From an uncultured Flavobacteriales bacterium (GTDB lineage Bacteria; Bacteroidota; Bacteroidia; Flavobacteriales; UBA7312): a stretch of DNA of 64,000 bases. Below are positions 8,495-18,222 of this stretch, in pieces (position 1 is the stretch's first letter; the number at the start of each line of letters is the position of its first letter). The stretch is from positions 49,553 to 113,552 of the forward strand of contig CAJWWC010000003.1 in NCBI GenBank assembly GCA_913048435.1, written 5' to 3'. Both the position numbers and the translations under genes were made by a program. A model generated the notes under the pieces. That model saw nothing but the letters and a program-made list of their open reading frames with translations, was not told the DNA's origin and did not search any database.

Positions 8495-9431
8495 TTTTGT
8501 CTTGTTTTAATTTGTATGCTTTAATAATTTTTTTCACCAATTCATGGCGAATAACATCTTTGTCATCTAGCTTGATAACACTGATACCTTTCACGTCTTT
8601 TATCACCTTCAATGCCTCTAATAAACCTGAAGGTTGTTTAGATGGTAAATCTACCTGAGTTTCATCGCCAGTGATAATAAACTTTGCCGATTTACCCATT
8701 CTTGTAAGAAACATTTTCATTTGTTGGTGGGTAGAATTTTGAGCTTCGTCTAATATAACGAAAGCATTATCTAAAGTTCTACCTCTCATAAAAGCTAATG
8801 GTGCTATTTCTATAATTCTATGTTCTATATATTCATTTAACTTCTCTGCTGGAATCATATCCCTTAATGCATCATATAGTGGTTGTAAGTATGGATCTAA
8901 CTTTTCTTTTAAATCACCTGGTAAAAAACCTAAGTTCTCTCCTGCTTCTACAGCAGGTCTTGATAAAATTATTCGTCTAATCTCTTTATTTTTTAAGGCT
9001 CTAACAGCAATTGCAACAGCTGTATATGTTTTTCCTGTTCCTGCTGGTCCGACAGCAAAAAGCATATCGTTTTCTTGAGATTCTTTAATCATCTTACGTT
9101 GGTTAACAGTTCTTGCCTTAATTATTTTACCATAGGGCCCGTGAACCAAAGTATCGTTATCTCCTTCCAAAACAGCAATATCCTCAATTATAATACGTTC
9201 TATATTGCTATGCGTAAGACGTTGATACTTATTAAAATGCTCAAGCATTAAAGTAAATTTTTGTTCAAATGCTTCAATGGATTCATCATCTCCTATTAGT
9301 TTTAGAGTATTTCCTCGTGCAACACATTTAATCTTAGGAAAAAAATCTAAAATAAAAGATAAAGTTTTATTATTAGTTCCATAAATATCTACAGGATTTT
9401 GACCTCCTAAATCTATAATTTTTTCACCCAT
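8472..9431 (-). CDS. PhoH family ATPase
   Basis: 319 residues. It has an N-terminal KH-like RNA-binding part and a P-loop ATPase domain: Walker A GPAGTGKT at residues 128-135, the [20 protein letters not shown] segment that marks PhoH/PhoH-L proteins, and Walker [10 protein letters not shown] near 215. Family members are linked to RNA metabolism and ribosome maturation with YbeY. The gene overlaps purC by 23 bases and is the first gene of this two-gene unit. An upstream gap of 107 bases separates it from the plus-strand SAM hydrolase-type gene. Confidence 0.93.
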   Translation of the reverse strand: MGEKIIDLGGQNPVDIYGTNNKTLSFILDFFPKIKCVARGNTLKLIGDDESIEAFEQKFTLMLEHFNKYQRLTHSNIERIIIEDIAVLEGDNDTLVHGPYGKIIKARTVNQRKMIKESQENDMLFAVGPAGTGKTYTAVAIAVRALKNKEIRRIILSRPAVEAGENLGFLPGDLKEKLDPYLQPLYDALRDMIPAEKLNEYIEHRIIEIAPLAFMRGRTLDNAFVILDEAQNSTHQQMKMFLTRMGKSAKFIITGDETQVDLPSKQPSGLLEALKVIKDVKGISVIKLDDKDVIRHELVKKIIKAYKLKQDKNEQERNY

Positions 9432-9475
9432 TTATTATGCTCAACTATTAATTTACTAATCAGTAAAATTATACT

Positions 9476-9483
9476 TACTTTTG
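9476..9483 (+). promoter_or_regulatory. Promoter -7 element of the SAM hydrolase-type gene
   Basis: TACTTTTG matches TAnnTTTG, 55 bases before the ATG at 9539. No TTG at the -33 distance was found, so support is moderate. Confidence 0.4.
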
Positions 9484-9538
9484 ATGAGACAAATTAACAA
9501 CTTTTTAAGACATTTAATTGGATTAATTGTTCAATATT

Positions 9539-10324
9539 ATGCCAATAATTACACTTACCACAGACTTAGGTACAGTTGACCATTACGTGAGCGCAGTTAA
9601 AGCAACTATTATAAGGCAGTTAGACAATGCTAATATTGTAGATATTAGCCACGATATCCCATCTTTTAATATCGTACATGCTGCATTTGTTCTAAAAAAT
9701 GTTTACCAAGAATTTCCTCCTGGAAGTATACATATTATCGGTGTAAATGCTGAAACTAATGAGGATAACAGTCACCTTGCTGTTTATGCTAACGGACATT
9801 ATTTTATTGGAACTGATAATGGTATTTTCTCTTTGCTTTTAGATTTAAAACCTGATAAAATGGTTGAAATTACTACTTCGATAGACTCTGATAATGAAAA
9901 CTTTCCTGTGAAGGATGTTTTTGCCAAAGCAGCTTGTCATATTGCTAGAGGTGGCACGTTAGAAATTATAGGAAATGAAATCAAACAATTTTCTAAAGAA
10001 TTTGCTAAACTAGAGGCTTTACATGATAAGAATTCTATTAGAGGCTCTATCATTCATATCGATCATTATGGCAATGCCATAACTAACATTAGCCAACGCC
10101 TTTTAAAAGATGTTGCTAAAGGTAGAGCCTACACCATAAATTTGGGCAGTAAAGAACACTACTCTTTGAACACCATAAAAAGAAAATACAATGATGTACA
10201 AGCTGGAGACGCTGTTGCACTTTTTATTTCAACAGATTTACTTACCATTTCCATTAACAATGGTTCTGCATCTTCTTTAATGGGGCTACATATTAACGAT
10301 ACCGTTAGAATTGAATTTAAATGA
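9539..10324 (+). CDS. S-adenosyl-L-methionine hydrolase (adenosine-forming) family, DUF62
   Basis: 261 residues from the ATG at 9539; the track's TTG start at 9527 adds four residues and is less likely. The family hydrolyses SAM to adenosine and methionine using a hydroxide ion and is related to fluorinases. Signatures are ITLTTDLGTVDHYVSAVKA at the N-terminus with the conserved Asp, NIVDISHDIPSFNI, HYFIGTDNGIFSLL and IIHIDHYGNAITNIS. The ATG of the next gene overlaps its end by four bases (ATGA). It lies before gldFG, a conserved Bacteroidota arrangement. Confidence 0.92.
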   Translation: MPIITLTTDLGTVDHYVSAVKATIIRQLDNANIVDISHDIPSFNIVHAAFVLKNVYQEFPPGSIHIIGVNAETNEDNSHLAVYANGHYFIGTDNGIFSLLLDLKPDKMVEITTSIDSDNENFPVKDVFAKAACHIARGGTLEIIGNEIKQFSKEFAKLEALHDKNSIRGSIIHIDHYGNAITNISQRLLKDVAKGRAYTINLGSKEHYSLNTIKRKYNDVQAGDAVALFISTDLLTISINNGSASSLMGLHINDTVRIEFK

Positions 10325-10605
10325 TAAAGCGCATAGTAAAAATGGAGTTTGAGCAAGAGAATGTAAGTGCTTTTGTAAATATTTTCAAGACAAATAAAAA
10401 TAAAATCACAAATTTTGATGGCTGTCATTCTGTTGAATTATTAAGAGATATTAATTTCCAAAATATCTTTTTTACCTATAGTATATGGGATTCAGAAAGC
10501 TCTCTTAACAAATATAGAGAGTCCAACACATTTAAAGACATTTGGTATAAAACAAAACCTCTATTTTCCAATAAAGCTGAGGCTTGGAGCGTTGAAGATA
10601 TTTAA
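10321..10605 (+). CDS. Antibiotic biosynthesis monooxygenase (ABM) superfamily protein
   Basis: 94 residues, the length of a single ferredoxin-like ABM domain. It starts IKRIVKMEFEQENVSAFVNIF and contains FDGCHSVELLRDINFQNIFFTYSIWDSESSLNKYRESNTFKDIW, the typical pattern of this fold. The substrate is unknown; members include small cofactor-free monooxygenases and heme-binding proteins. It is coupled to the preceding gene by an ATGA overlap. Its last codons contain the gldF -33 element. Confidence 0.85.
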   Translation: MIKRIVKMEFEQENVSAFVNIFKTNKNKITNFDGCHSVELLRDINFQNIFFTYSIWDSESSLNKYRESNTFKDIWYKTKPLFSNKAEAWSVEDI

Positions 10606-10613
10606 TATTTTTG
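10584..10613 (+). promoter_or_regulatory. gldF promoter inside the end of the ABM gene
   Basis: TTG at 10584-10586, a 19-base spacer and TATTTTTG at 10606-10613 match the Bacteroidota promoter exactly, with the same spacing as the two tRNA promoters in this window. The gldF ATG follows eight bases later. Confidence 0.75.
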
Positions 10614-10621
10614 CGAGTCAT

Positions 10622-11350
10622 ATGTATGCACTATTTAAAAAAGAGATAAACACATTCTTTAGCCATAACTCAGGCGTTATTATTATTTTGAGTTATCTGC
10701 TCACAAACGCTGCTTTTCTGTGGGTTTTCTCTAGCGACTTTAACATTCTCGACTCTGGTTTTACTCAGATGAATGGCTTGTTTTCTCTTTCTCCTTTTTT
10801 GTTTTTAGTCTTTATACCGGCTTTAACCATGCGATTGTTTGTAGATGAATATAAAGAAGAAACAATAGAAGTTCTTCAAACCTCACCTATATCAAATATC
10901 AAACTTGTTTTGTCAAAGTATTTTTCAGGACTAACACTTGTTTGCTTAGCTATAATACCTACTGTAGTTTATTATTTTAGCTTATATAGTCTTTCCGAAA
11001 CAGAAGGTAACATCGATACTGCTGCGATTATCGGCTCATACATTGGACTACTACTATTATCAAGTGTATTTGTTGCTATAGGAGTTTATGCATCTTCTAC
11101 TACTAAAAACCAAATCACGTCATTGATTACAGCTATTTTTATCAGTGCATTCTTCTATTTAGGTTGGGATTTAATTGGTAATGAAATAGCTAACGGAAAA
11201 ATCCAAATTGCTATTTCTTTTCTTGGAATGGAATCACATTACAACAGCTTAAGTAGAGGTGTTATTGATAGTAGAAATATTATTTATTTTATGAGTTTAA
11301 ATATCATTTTTATACAACTTACTAGCCACTCAATAAGTAGAAAAAAATGA
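10622..11350 (+). CDS. gldF: Gliding motility ABC transporter permease GldF
   Basis: 243 residues from the ATG at 10622, the same length as known GldF; the track start at 10592 is a TTG inside the ABM gene and upstream of the promoter. It is an ABC-2 type permease with about six membrane segments, beginning MYALFKKEINTFFSHNSGVIII and including PALTMRLFVDEYKEETIEVLQTSPI, which is typical of the family. With GldG and the ATPase GldA (not in this window) it forms an ABC complex linked to gliding in Flavobacterium. Non-gliding relatives also keep it. The end overlaps gldG by four bases. Confidence 0.93.
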   Translation: MYALFKKEINTFFSHNSGVIIILSYLLTNAAFLWVFSSDFNILDSGFTQMNGLFSLSPFLFLVFIPALTMRLFVDEYKEETIEVLQTSPISNIKLVLSKYFSGLTLVCLAIIPTVVYYFSLYSLSETEGNIDTAAIIGSYIGLLLLSSVFVAIGVYASSTTKNQITSLITAIFISAFFYLGWDLIGNEIANGKIQIAISFLGMESHYNSLSRGVIDSRNIIYFMSLNIIFIQLTSHSISRKK

Positions 11351-13074
11351 TAGTGATTAAACGAAATAAATCTCTTTTCATAAACTTAATTGTACTGATA
11401 GCAATTAATGTTTTAGCTAGTAAGTTATACTTTAGACTAGACCTGACTGAAGAAAAAAAATATTCATTAAACGATGCCACTAAAGAAACCCTAAGCTCAA
11501 TTGATGATATTGTTTTTGTAAAGGTATATTTGAATGGTGACCTTCCAGCTGGATTTGTTAGGCTTAGAAACTCTTGTCAAGAGACGTTAGACGAATTCAG
11601 ATACCACAATAAACTAGTAGAATATCAGTTTATTAACCCGAATGAAGCCGATAGCCCAGAAAATAGAAAGAAAATTTATAAAGAATTATCAGAAAATGGT
11701 CTTGAACCAACTAATCTTCAAGTTCAAGCAAATAACAGCAATAGTGAGCAGATTATATTTCCAGGAGCTATTATCTATTACAAAGGCAGGAGTCAATCTT
11801 TGAACCTCTTACAAAATCAAATTGGCACCAATCCTGAAAATGTGCTTAATAATTCTGTAGAAAGTATAGAGTATGAACTAACCAATGCTATCCACAAACT
11901 CATTTCTAACTATAAGCCTAAGATTGCATTTTTAGATGGGCATAATGAATTAGACGAATTAGAAACTGCCGACATTAATCATTCTCTAGGTCTTATAAAA
12001 GGCTCATTGTCAGAATACTTTACTATCGATAGAATTAACATTAAAGAGTATGAACTAGACGAGAACAACTCACCAAGCCTTAGTAATCAAATAAAACGAC
12101 TGCTAAATTACAAGGCTCTAATCATTGCTAAACCCACTAAAGCCTTTACTAAAGTTGATAAATTTTTGATTGATCAATACATTATGAATGGTGGTAAAAC
12201 CATGTGGTTCTTGGACGGCGTAGCTATGGATATGGATAGTTTAAAAGGTAATGCGCCTTTTTCAATGGCGGTTCCTTTAGATTTAAATCTGACAGACTTA
12301 CTTTTCAAATATGGTGTTAGAGTAAATTACGATTTGGTGATGGATTTTCAATCCGATCAAATACCTATAATTGTTGGATATCAAGGAAATATACCACAAC
12401 AGCAACTAGTTCCCTGGTTCTATCATCCTGTAATTATTCCTAAAAACAAACAATCTATTGTCAAAAACTTGGATGGAATTAAAAGTGCTTTTGTGAGCAC
12501 ACTAGATACAGTTAAGGCTATCAACATCAAAAAAACGCCCTTATTATTCTCCTCGCCTTATTCAAAAATTGTTAGAGCTCCACACCGAGTTAGTCTGCAA
12601 ATCCTTGAGCAAGAACCAAATATAAAACAGTTTAATGCTGGTGAAAAACCAATTGCCTATTTGTTAGAAGGAGAATTTCAATCAGTATTTCAAAACCGTA
12701 TTGCACCTAATAACGAAAGCTTAAAACCGAAGCTGGCAAGCCCCTCAAATAAAATGATAGTATTTGGCGATGGAGATATTATAAAAAATCATGTTTCCTC
12801 ATCTGACAATGCATTTCCACTTGGTTATAATCAATTTAGTAAATCCCAATATAATGGCAACAAACAATTAATTGTTAATGCTTTGAATTATTTAATGGAT
12901 AATGAAAATCTAATAAATATTAGAGCAAAAGAAGTTAAACTAAGATTATTAAATAAATCAGAAATCAAAAATAATCGTTTAAAATGGCAATTGATTAATA
13001 CTTTGTTACCTATTGTTATTATCATACAAATAATACTAGTTTTTGGTTTTGTGAGAAAAAGAAAATTTAGATGA
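11347..13074 (+). CDS. gldG: Gliding motility ABC transporter auxiliary protein GldG
   Basis: 575 residues. One N-terminal membrane segment (residues 8-25), a large periplasmic region with the conserved RLDLTEEKKYSLNDATKETLSSIDD and IAFLDGHNELDELE (GldG/ABC-type uncharacterised domain), and a second membrane segment near the C-terminus before the basic tail RKRKFR. It works as the partner of GldF. It overlaps gldF and the next gene by four bases each (ATGA), so the three genes form one translation unit. Confidence 0.94.
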   Translation: MIVIKRNKSLFINLIVLIAINVLASKLYFRLDLTEEKKYSLNDATKETLSSIDDIVFVKVYLNGDLPAGFVRLRNSCQETLDEFRYHNKLVEYQFINPNEADSPENRKKIYKELSENGLEPTNLQVQANNSNSEQIIFPGAIIYYKGRSQSLNLLQNQIGTNPENVLNNSVESIEYELTNAIHKLISNYKPKIAFLDGHNELDELETADINHSLGLIKGSLSEYFTIDRINIKEYELDENNSPSLSNQIKRLLNYKALIIAKPTKAFTKVDKFLIDQYIMNGGKTMWFLDGVAMDMDSLKGNAPFSMAVPLDLNLTDLLFKYGVRVNYDLVMDFQSDQIPIIVGYQGNIPQQQLVPWFYHPVIIPKNKQSIVKNLDGIKSAFVSTLDTVKAINIKKTPLLFSSPYSKIVRAPHRVSLQILEQEPNIKQFNAGEKPIAYLLEGEFQSVFQNRIAPNNESLKPKLASPSNKMIVFGDGDIIKNHVSSSDNAFPLGYNQFSKSQYNGNKQLIVNALNYLMDNENLINIRAKEVKLRLLNKSEIKNNRLKWQLINTLLPIVIIIQIILVFGFVRKRKFR

Positions 13075-14069
13075 AAAAAATAATTTTATTAGCAATATTG
13101 ATTATCGCATCACTAACTCTATTTTTCCTTAATAAGAATGATACGACTCTTAGCGAAGAATTAAGTGATTTTGCTGTTGAAGATACCGCTAGTATTCAAA
13201 AGGTATTTTTTGCTGACAAAAACGGTAATTCAGTAACTGTGAGTAGAGATAGTGGAACATGGCTAGTTGACAATAAATTTAAAGTTCGCCCAGAAGCGAT
13301 AGAATACTTACTTAGAACTATAAAAGATATTGAAATAAAACACCCAGTCAGTAATAGCTTACATGATAAGGTTATTAAAAACCTTGCCAGTTCAGCCGTT
13401 AAAGTTGAAATATTTACTGATAATTTAGACATGGCACACAAAATCTATTATGTAGGTGGAGAAGCTAAAGATTTAATAGGTAGCTTTATGCTTCTAAATA
13501 ATTCAAGTCGTGCTTTTGTAGTTTATATTCCTGGTTTTAATGGTTTTTTAGCTCCCAGATATACTATAGATGGTACAACTGTCTCGAGTGATCTATGGAG
13601 AGATAGAACTATTTTTTCTTACAATAGCAATGAAATAAAGACAGTGAGTGTAATCAATCATGAAGATTCCACCAAGTCCTTTGAAATGCACCGTCAAAAT
13701 AAGTTTTACAGTTACACTAAAAATAATATAACTAAAGTAATACCGGATGTTCAAGGTCAAGAATATTTCAATCTGTTCAACTCCGTTAAATGCGAAGGCT
13801 TTATGAATAACTTTTCAAAAAAAGACTCTATTTTCAACAGTACACCATTTTATACTATAAGTTTAAGCAATACAAATGGAAAGATAAATTCTATTACAGC
13901 TTATCACAAAGAACCAAAGAGAGAGGACTATATGCAAAAAAATGGTCAAAAACTGGATTATGATGTAGATAGAATGTATGCTAAATTCAACTCTGACTTA
14001 GTACTAATTCAATTTTATGTATTCGATAAAATACTTTTAAGAACACCTCAATTTTCTGTTGAAAAATAG
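13071..14069 (+). CDS. DUF4340-like membrane-anchored protein
   Basis: 332 residues. A single N-terminal membrane anchor (MKKIILLAILIIASLTLFFL) is followed by a periplasmic region with repeats of the DUF4340 kind: VTVSRDSGTWLVDNKFKVRPEAIEYLLRTIKDIEI near residues 47-82. DUF4340 domains often follow GldG-like ABC genes, where they probably form part of the same envelope complex. It overlaps gldG by four bases. It could also be described simply as a hypothetical gldG partner. Confidence 0.75.
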   Translation: MKKIILLAILIIASLTLFFLNKNDTTLSEELSDFAVEDTASIQKVFFADKNGNSVTVSRDSGTWLVDNKFKVRPEAIEYLLRTIKDIEIKHPVSNSLHDKVIKNLASSAVKVEIFTDNLDMAHKIYYVGGEAKDLIGSFMLLNNSSRAFVVYIPGFNGFLAPRYTIDGTTVSSDLWRDRTIFSYNSNEIKTVSVINHEDSTKSFEMHRQNKFYSYTKNNITKVIPDVQGQEYFNLFNSVKCEGFMNNFSKKDSIFNSTPFYTISLSNTNGKINSITAYHKEPKREDYMQKNGQKLDYDVDRMYAKFNSDLVLIQFYVFDKILLRTPQFSVEK

Positions 14070-14105
14070 TTGAAAAATATGTCACACAAACAAATGTAAT
14101 TCTTA

Positions 14106-14113
14106 TATATTTG
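14106..14113 (+). promoter_or_regulatory. Promoter -7 element of dnaN
   Basis: TATATTTG matches TAnnTTTG and ends 28 bases before the dnaN ATG at 14142. The track's start at 14115 is a TTG just after this element and is unlikely. Confidence 0.5.
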
Positions 14114-14141
14114 TTTGATAACAGATACAGAAAAAATGAAC

Positions 14142-15263
14142 ATGAAATTTATAGTTTCTAGTGCCCAATTATTAAAGCAACTTCAAACCGTTAGTGGTGT
14201 TTTGAACTCAAGTAACACACTACCTATTTTAGATAACTTCCTATTTGAAATATCAAATAATACGCTTTCCATTTCTGCCTCTGACCTTGAGACAACAATG
14301 AAAACAACAATTAACAATGCTGATGCAGACGATGACGGTAACATAGCTATACCTGCCAAGTTATTATTAGATACGCTAAAAACATTTTCAGATCAGCCAC
14401 TCACATTTTTAATTGATAAAAATACATATGGCGTAGAAATAGGTTCTGAAAATGGTAAATATAAACTAGCCGGACAAAATGGAGATGAATTTCCAAAAAT
14501 ACCTTCTATGGAGTCTTCTTCCAAAACAACTATGCTTTCAAAAGTTTTAGGATCAGCAATTAATAAAACACTTTTTGCTACCGGTAACGATGAATTAAGG
14601 CCAATAATGTCTGGAGTTTTTTGTGAATTATCATCTGATGGTTGTACTTTTGTTGCTACAGATGCCCATAAACTTGTTAAGTATAAAAGAAATGATGCTA
14701 AAGCTGATAGTACTGTATCATTTATCCTTCCCAAAAAACCTCTTACACTATTAAAAAATTCATTGATTAACGATGGTAATGTGTCTATAGAATACAATGA
14801 AACCAATGCCTTTTTCGTATTTGATGATATCGAGCTAATATGCCGACTCATAGATGGAAAGTATCCTAACTACGAGGCTGTTATACCTAAAGAAAACCCT
14901 AATGTACTGACTATAGATAGAATAGAATTTTATAACTCCATTCGTAGAGTTGCTATTTTTGCTAGTAAATCTACTCATCAAATACGTCTTAAAATTGCAG
15001 GCTCTGAATTACACATATCATCTGAAGATTTAGATTTTTCAAATGAAGCTTTTGAAAGATTAAGCTGTAGCTATACTGGAGAAGATATCGAAATTGGTTT
15101 CAATTCACGTTACTTATTAGAAATGATTAACAATCTTTCATCAGAACAAATCAACCTTGAAATGAGTGCTCCCAATCGAGCAGGTTTAATAATTCCACAA
15201 GATGGAATATCAAAAAAAGAAGAGGTTTTGATGCTAGTTATGCCAGTAATGTTAAATCAATAA
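14142..15263 (+). CDS. dnaN: DNA polymerase III subunit beta (sliding clamp)
   Basis: 373 residues from the ATG at 14142, which gives the family start MKFIVSSAQLLKQLQTVSGVL; ATG 14136 is a possible alternative. It forms the ring-shaped dimer that tethers the replicase to DNA. Three repeated clamp domains are visible, with RPIMSGVFCELSSDGCTFVATDAHKLVKY in the middle and ALIDGKYPNYEAVIP-type sequence (LICRLIDGKYPNYEAVIPKENP) before the third. The C-terminus MLVMPVMLNQ is the usual hydrophobic end (MPMR in E. coli). It is not next to dnaA here but follows the gldFG unit, a known Bacteroidota location. Confidence 0.96.
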   Translation: MKFIVSSAQLLKQLQTVSGVLNSSNTLPILDNFLFEISNNTLSISASDLETTMKTTINNADADDDGNIAIPAKLLLDTLKTFSDQPLTFLIDKNTYGVEIGSENGKYKLAGQNGDEFPKIPSMESSSKTTMLSKVLGSAINKTLFATGNDELRPIMSGVFCELSSDGCTFVATDAHKLVKYKRNDAKADSTVSFILPKKPLTLLKNSLINDGNVSIEYNETNAFFVFDDIELICRLIDGKYPNYEAVIPKENPNVLTIDRIEFYNSIRRVAIFASKSTHQIRLKIAGSELHISSEDLDFSNEAFERLSCSYTGEDIEIGFNSRYLLEMINNLSSEQINLEMSAPNRAGLIIPQDGISKKEEVLMLVMPVMLNQ

Positions 15264-15311
15264 TCCAAATAGCTTATATTAGCAAAGTCAATACAACTAA
15301 AAAAAACTATT

Positions 15312-16196
15312 ATGAAAAAAATACTTTTGTTTACATTAGTTATCGCTAGTGCTCAAGTAAACGCGCAATTTGAAAAAGGAAATTGGTTTCTTGGGGCTTC
15401 AAGTAGTAATATTAATTTTAGTTCATCTACTAACTCGGAAAATTCTATCGATGTGACTTTTACGGGTTTTAGAGATACATTAGTTAATGCTACAGACAGT
15501 TTGAATCTCGACTTTTTATTCCCCTATTCTTATAAATTAGATCAGGATAAACAAAGTGAGTTTAATGTCAATCTGAAAATGGGATATTTTATTGTTGATA
15601 AGCTAATGCTAGGTGTTGGCTTTGGATTTGATAATGAATCAAGTCTTTTCAAAACAAATACTGATTCTGAGATTTCAAATGCTAGTTTGGCAGATAGTAT
15701 GATAAATGTTTGGTTTTTAGGTCTTCCTGATGTAACCAACAATGGTACAACATATGCAAATCACTATTTCGAACTTTATAGTTTGGTAGCTGCGTCAGTC
15801 AATAATGACTTATCATATTCTAAAAGTTTAATTACTATTGCTCCATTTGTTAGATACAACTTTCAATTACGAAAAGGCAACTCTATTTTCGTTGATGGTT
15901 CGTATAGAATAGCTTCTGGAAAAGAAGAAATTAAAGATGCAATAAGTTCAGTGAGTCAAACAACAGAATTAGCTTCCTCTACAATCTCTCTAGGATTAGG
16001 TTTTTCTGCTTTCTTATCTAATAAATTTAGTATTGAGCCACAATTTAATTACTATATGTATAACTCTACATCTACACTAAAAGAAGATGCTATGCATCCA
16101 ATTCTTAGTATCGCAGACATGGGAGAAAAAACCACAGGTAGAACAATTGGTGGATCTGGAATTAACTTTTCAGTAGGTTTATCTTTCTACTTCTAA
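15312..16196 (+). CDS. Outer-membrane beta-barrel protein
   Basis: 294 residues. A signal peptide (MKKILLFTLVIASAQVNAQ) is followed by alternating amphipathic strands and a C-terminal aromatic end (GGSGINFSVGLSFYF), as in small porin-like or OmpW/OmpA-barrel proteins of Bacteroidota. The segment FNVNLKMGYFIVDKLMLGVGFGF near residue 78 is a typical strand-turn-strand. No specific ligand or function can be named. It is monocistronic, with its own terminator directly after the stop. Confidence 0.8.
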   Translation: MKKILLFTLVIASAQVNAQFEKGNWFLGASSSNINFSSSTNSENSIDVTFTGFRDTLVNATDSLNLDFLFPYSYKLDQDKQSEFNVNLKMGYFIVDKLMLGVGFGFDNESSLFKTNTDSEISNASLADSMINVWFLGLPDVTNNGTTYANHYFELYSLVAASVNNDLSYSKSLITIAPFVRYNFQLRKGNSIFVDGSYRIASGKEEIKDAISSVSQTTELASSTISLGLGFSAFLSNKFSIEPQFNYYMYNSTSTLKEDAMHPILSIADMGEKTTGRTIGGSGINFSVGLSFYF

Positions 16197-16217
16197 AAAT
16201 ATTTGTGTACAAATATT

Positions 16218-16248
16218 AAGACTTTGCTTAAATGCAAAGTCTTTTTTT
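16218..16248 (+). terminator. Rho-independent terminator of the beta-barrel gene
   Basis: AAGACTTTGC, a six-base loop and GCAAAGTCTT form a perfect 10-bp stem followed by a T-run, 21 bases after the stop at 16196. Confidence 0.92.
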
Positions 16249-16390
16249 CTGGGATTTTTCTGAAATACATTAAACAGTCTAATAACTTTTCTTCCCAAAA
16301 GCAAAATACTAACTAGACATTATATCTAAATATCAAGTATTGTATCAAATATTTTGAAATAATAACAAAAAAATACTTAGTTAAAGCTTT

Positions 16391-17107
16391 TCATGAGTTA
16401 GAAATCAATAAATTATCTTTTAGTATAGGAATTATTTCAGATCTATTCAATTCCAAACAATAACGTACATCATTTTCTATTCCTAAATGAGCTAAACGTT
16501 TTCTGTGTTGAGAATCTTTTAAGAAATCATATAAATTATCTTTGGCCTTTTGATAAAGTATTAAACTACTTAACGTAGAATCATTATAAGAGCAAAACTT
16601 ATTATTTTTAATCAATTCCTTTGTTAATGCTCCAGCAAATAGTGTATCCTCAAGACAGTAGTCATTTTTCCAACCAGCACATAAAATTATAATCCCTTTA
16701 TCCATCTCTACTAAAAATGAAGTCAAGGCTTTTAAATTTAAAAATGAACCTGTAACAACAAAATGATCTTGTTTAGCGATATTAATGGCTTTTGTTCCAT
16801 TTGTTGTGGTTAATACCATTTTTTTTCCCATAAGAGAATAATTATAATATTCAGTAGGAGAGTTACCCAAATCAAAACCTCTAACAATTTTTCCATTTCG
16901 CTCAGCAGCTATTATGTAGTTATCATTGTCCCTGTATTCTAAAGCATCTTCTATTGTTGAGACAGGCATTATGGACTCAACTCCAAGCTCTAAAGCAGTA
17001 CATATTGCTGAAGTAGCTCTTAAAACATCAACAACAACGACAATACTAGTTCTGTCCGAATAAATTGGAAAAAGTGATGGAGTTAAGCAGACTTTAATAT
17101 TATTCAC
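16391..17107 (-). CDS. comB: 2-phosphosulfolactate phosphatase family protein (ComB-like)
   Basis: 238 residues. ComB removes phosphate from 2-phosphosulfolactate, known from coenzyme M synthesis in methanogens; bacterial members may act in sulfolactate formation. Signatures are VVVVDVLRATSAICTALELGVESIMPV near residue 22 with the catalytic Asp region, ERNGKIVRGFDLGNSPTEY, and LTTTNGTKAI. It starts five bases after the gcvT stop, so it is probably the last gene of an antiporter-gcvT-comB unit. The exact substrate in this organism is not shown by sequence. Confidence 0.85.
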   Translation of the reverse strand: MNNIKVCLTPSLFPIYSDRTSIVVVVDVLRATSAICTALELGVESIMPVSTIEDALEYRDNDNYIIAAERNGKIVRGFDLGNSPTEYYNYSLMGKKMVLTTTNGTKAINIAKQDHFVVTGSFLNLKALTSFLVEMDKGIIILCAGWKNDYCLEDTLFAGALTKELIKNNKFCSYNDSTLSSLILYQKAKDNLYDFLKDSQHRKRLAHLGIENDVRYCLELNRSEIIPILKDNLLISNS

Positions 17108-17112
17108 AGAAA

Positions 17113-18195
17113 CTATAATTTGTAAAAAGGTAATTTAGTGACTTGGGCCTGTATTTTCTTATTTCTTATCTTAATATATAGATCAGTATCAATTTTAGCA
17201 TATTCAGATTTCACATAACCCATACCGATAGACTTTTGTAACGATGGTGACATAGTACCTGAGGTAACAAAACCTATTTCTTCATCCTTTTTATTAAAAA
17301 TTTTATATCCACTTCTTGCAATGCCTCTGTTTAGTATTTCAAAACCTACTCTTTTACGCTGAACACCATTTTCTTTTTGTAATTGTAATTCTTTTGAATA
17401 ATTAAAATTATTATTGAACTTAGTAATCCAAGTTAATCCAGCTTCAATAGGTGATGTTTCATCGTTTATATCGTTGCCATAAAGGCAAAAACCCATTTCT
17501 AAACGCAAAGTATCTCTTGCAGCTAAACCTATTGGTTGTATGCCATAAGATTTACCAGATTCTAAAATCGATTCCCAAATCGTTTCGGCAATTTTATTTC
17601 GAAAATATATTTCAAATCCACCAGCACCTGTATATCCAGTAGCAGAAATAATGACGTCCTTAAATCCGCAAAAATCAGCCAAAGCAAAAGTATAGTACTT
17701 CAAAGTTGATAAATCAAGCGAAGTAAGCGATTGAATTGCTTGTGATGCCATAGGGCCTTGCACAGCCAATAAAGAATAATCATTAGATAAGTTAGAGATA
17801 ATAGCTTTATTTATATTAAATTTATTTATCCAATTCCAATCCTTTTCAATATTTGAAGCATTAACTACCAACATATATTTTTCAGCATTAAATTTATAGA
17901 CAAGTAAATCATCAACTATCCCCCCTTTTAAATTAGGCATACAAGAATACTGAACTTGACCATCAACTAAAGTAGAAACATCATTAGAGCTTAGTCTTTG
18001 TATTAAATCCAAAGCATGAGAACCTTCAATAAAAAACTCTCCCATGTGAGAAACGTCAAAAACACCAACTTTTTCTCTAACATTTAGGTGCTCAACTGTA
18101 ACGCCTTGATATTGAACTGGCATATTATAACCTGCAAAAGGCACCATTTTAGCACCTAAATCAATATGTTTTTGTGTGAGAGCAGTTGTTTTCAT
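17113..18195 (-). CDS. gcvT: Aminomethyltransferase, glycine cleavage T protein
   Basis: 360 residues, usual length. It transfers the methylene group from aminomethylated H protein to tetrahydrofolate, releasing ammonia. Signatures are KMVPFAGYNMPVQYQGVTVEHLNVREKVGVFDVSHMGE at the N-terminus with the conserved Asp, LAVQGPMASQAIQSL, ATGYTGAGGFEIYF and LRLEMGFCLYGNDINDETSPIEAGLTW. It links to serine synthesis and folP elsewhere in the window through one-carbon metabolism. The other gcv genes are not nearby. Confidence 0.95.
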   Translation of the reverse strand: MKTTALTQKHIDLGAKMVPFAGYNMPVQYQGVTVEHLNVREKVGVFDVSHMGEFFIEGSHALDLIQRLSSNDVSTLVDGQVQYSCMPNLKGGIVDDLLVYKFNAEKYMLVVNASNIEKDWNWINKFNINKAIISNLSNDYSLLAVQGPMASQAIQSLTSLDLSTLKYYTFALADFCGFKDVIISATGYTGAGGFEIYFRNKIAETIWESILESGKSYGIQPIGLAARDTLRLEMGFCLYGNDINDETSPIEAGLTWITKFNNNFNYSKELQLQKENGVQRKRVGFEILNRGIARSGYKIFNKKDEEIGFVTSGTMSPSLQKSIGMGYVKSEYAKIDTDLYIKIRNKKIQAQVTKLPFYKL

Positions 18196-18222
18196 TAAGT
18201 AAATTATAGGACGTAAATATAA

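Noticed and set aside
14393-14851. 152-codon minus-strand ORF inside dnaN
   Set aside because: Antisense shadow of a highly conserved gene.
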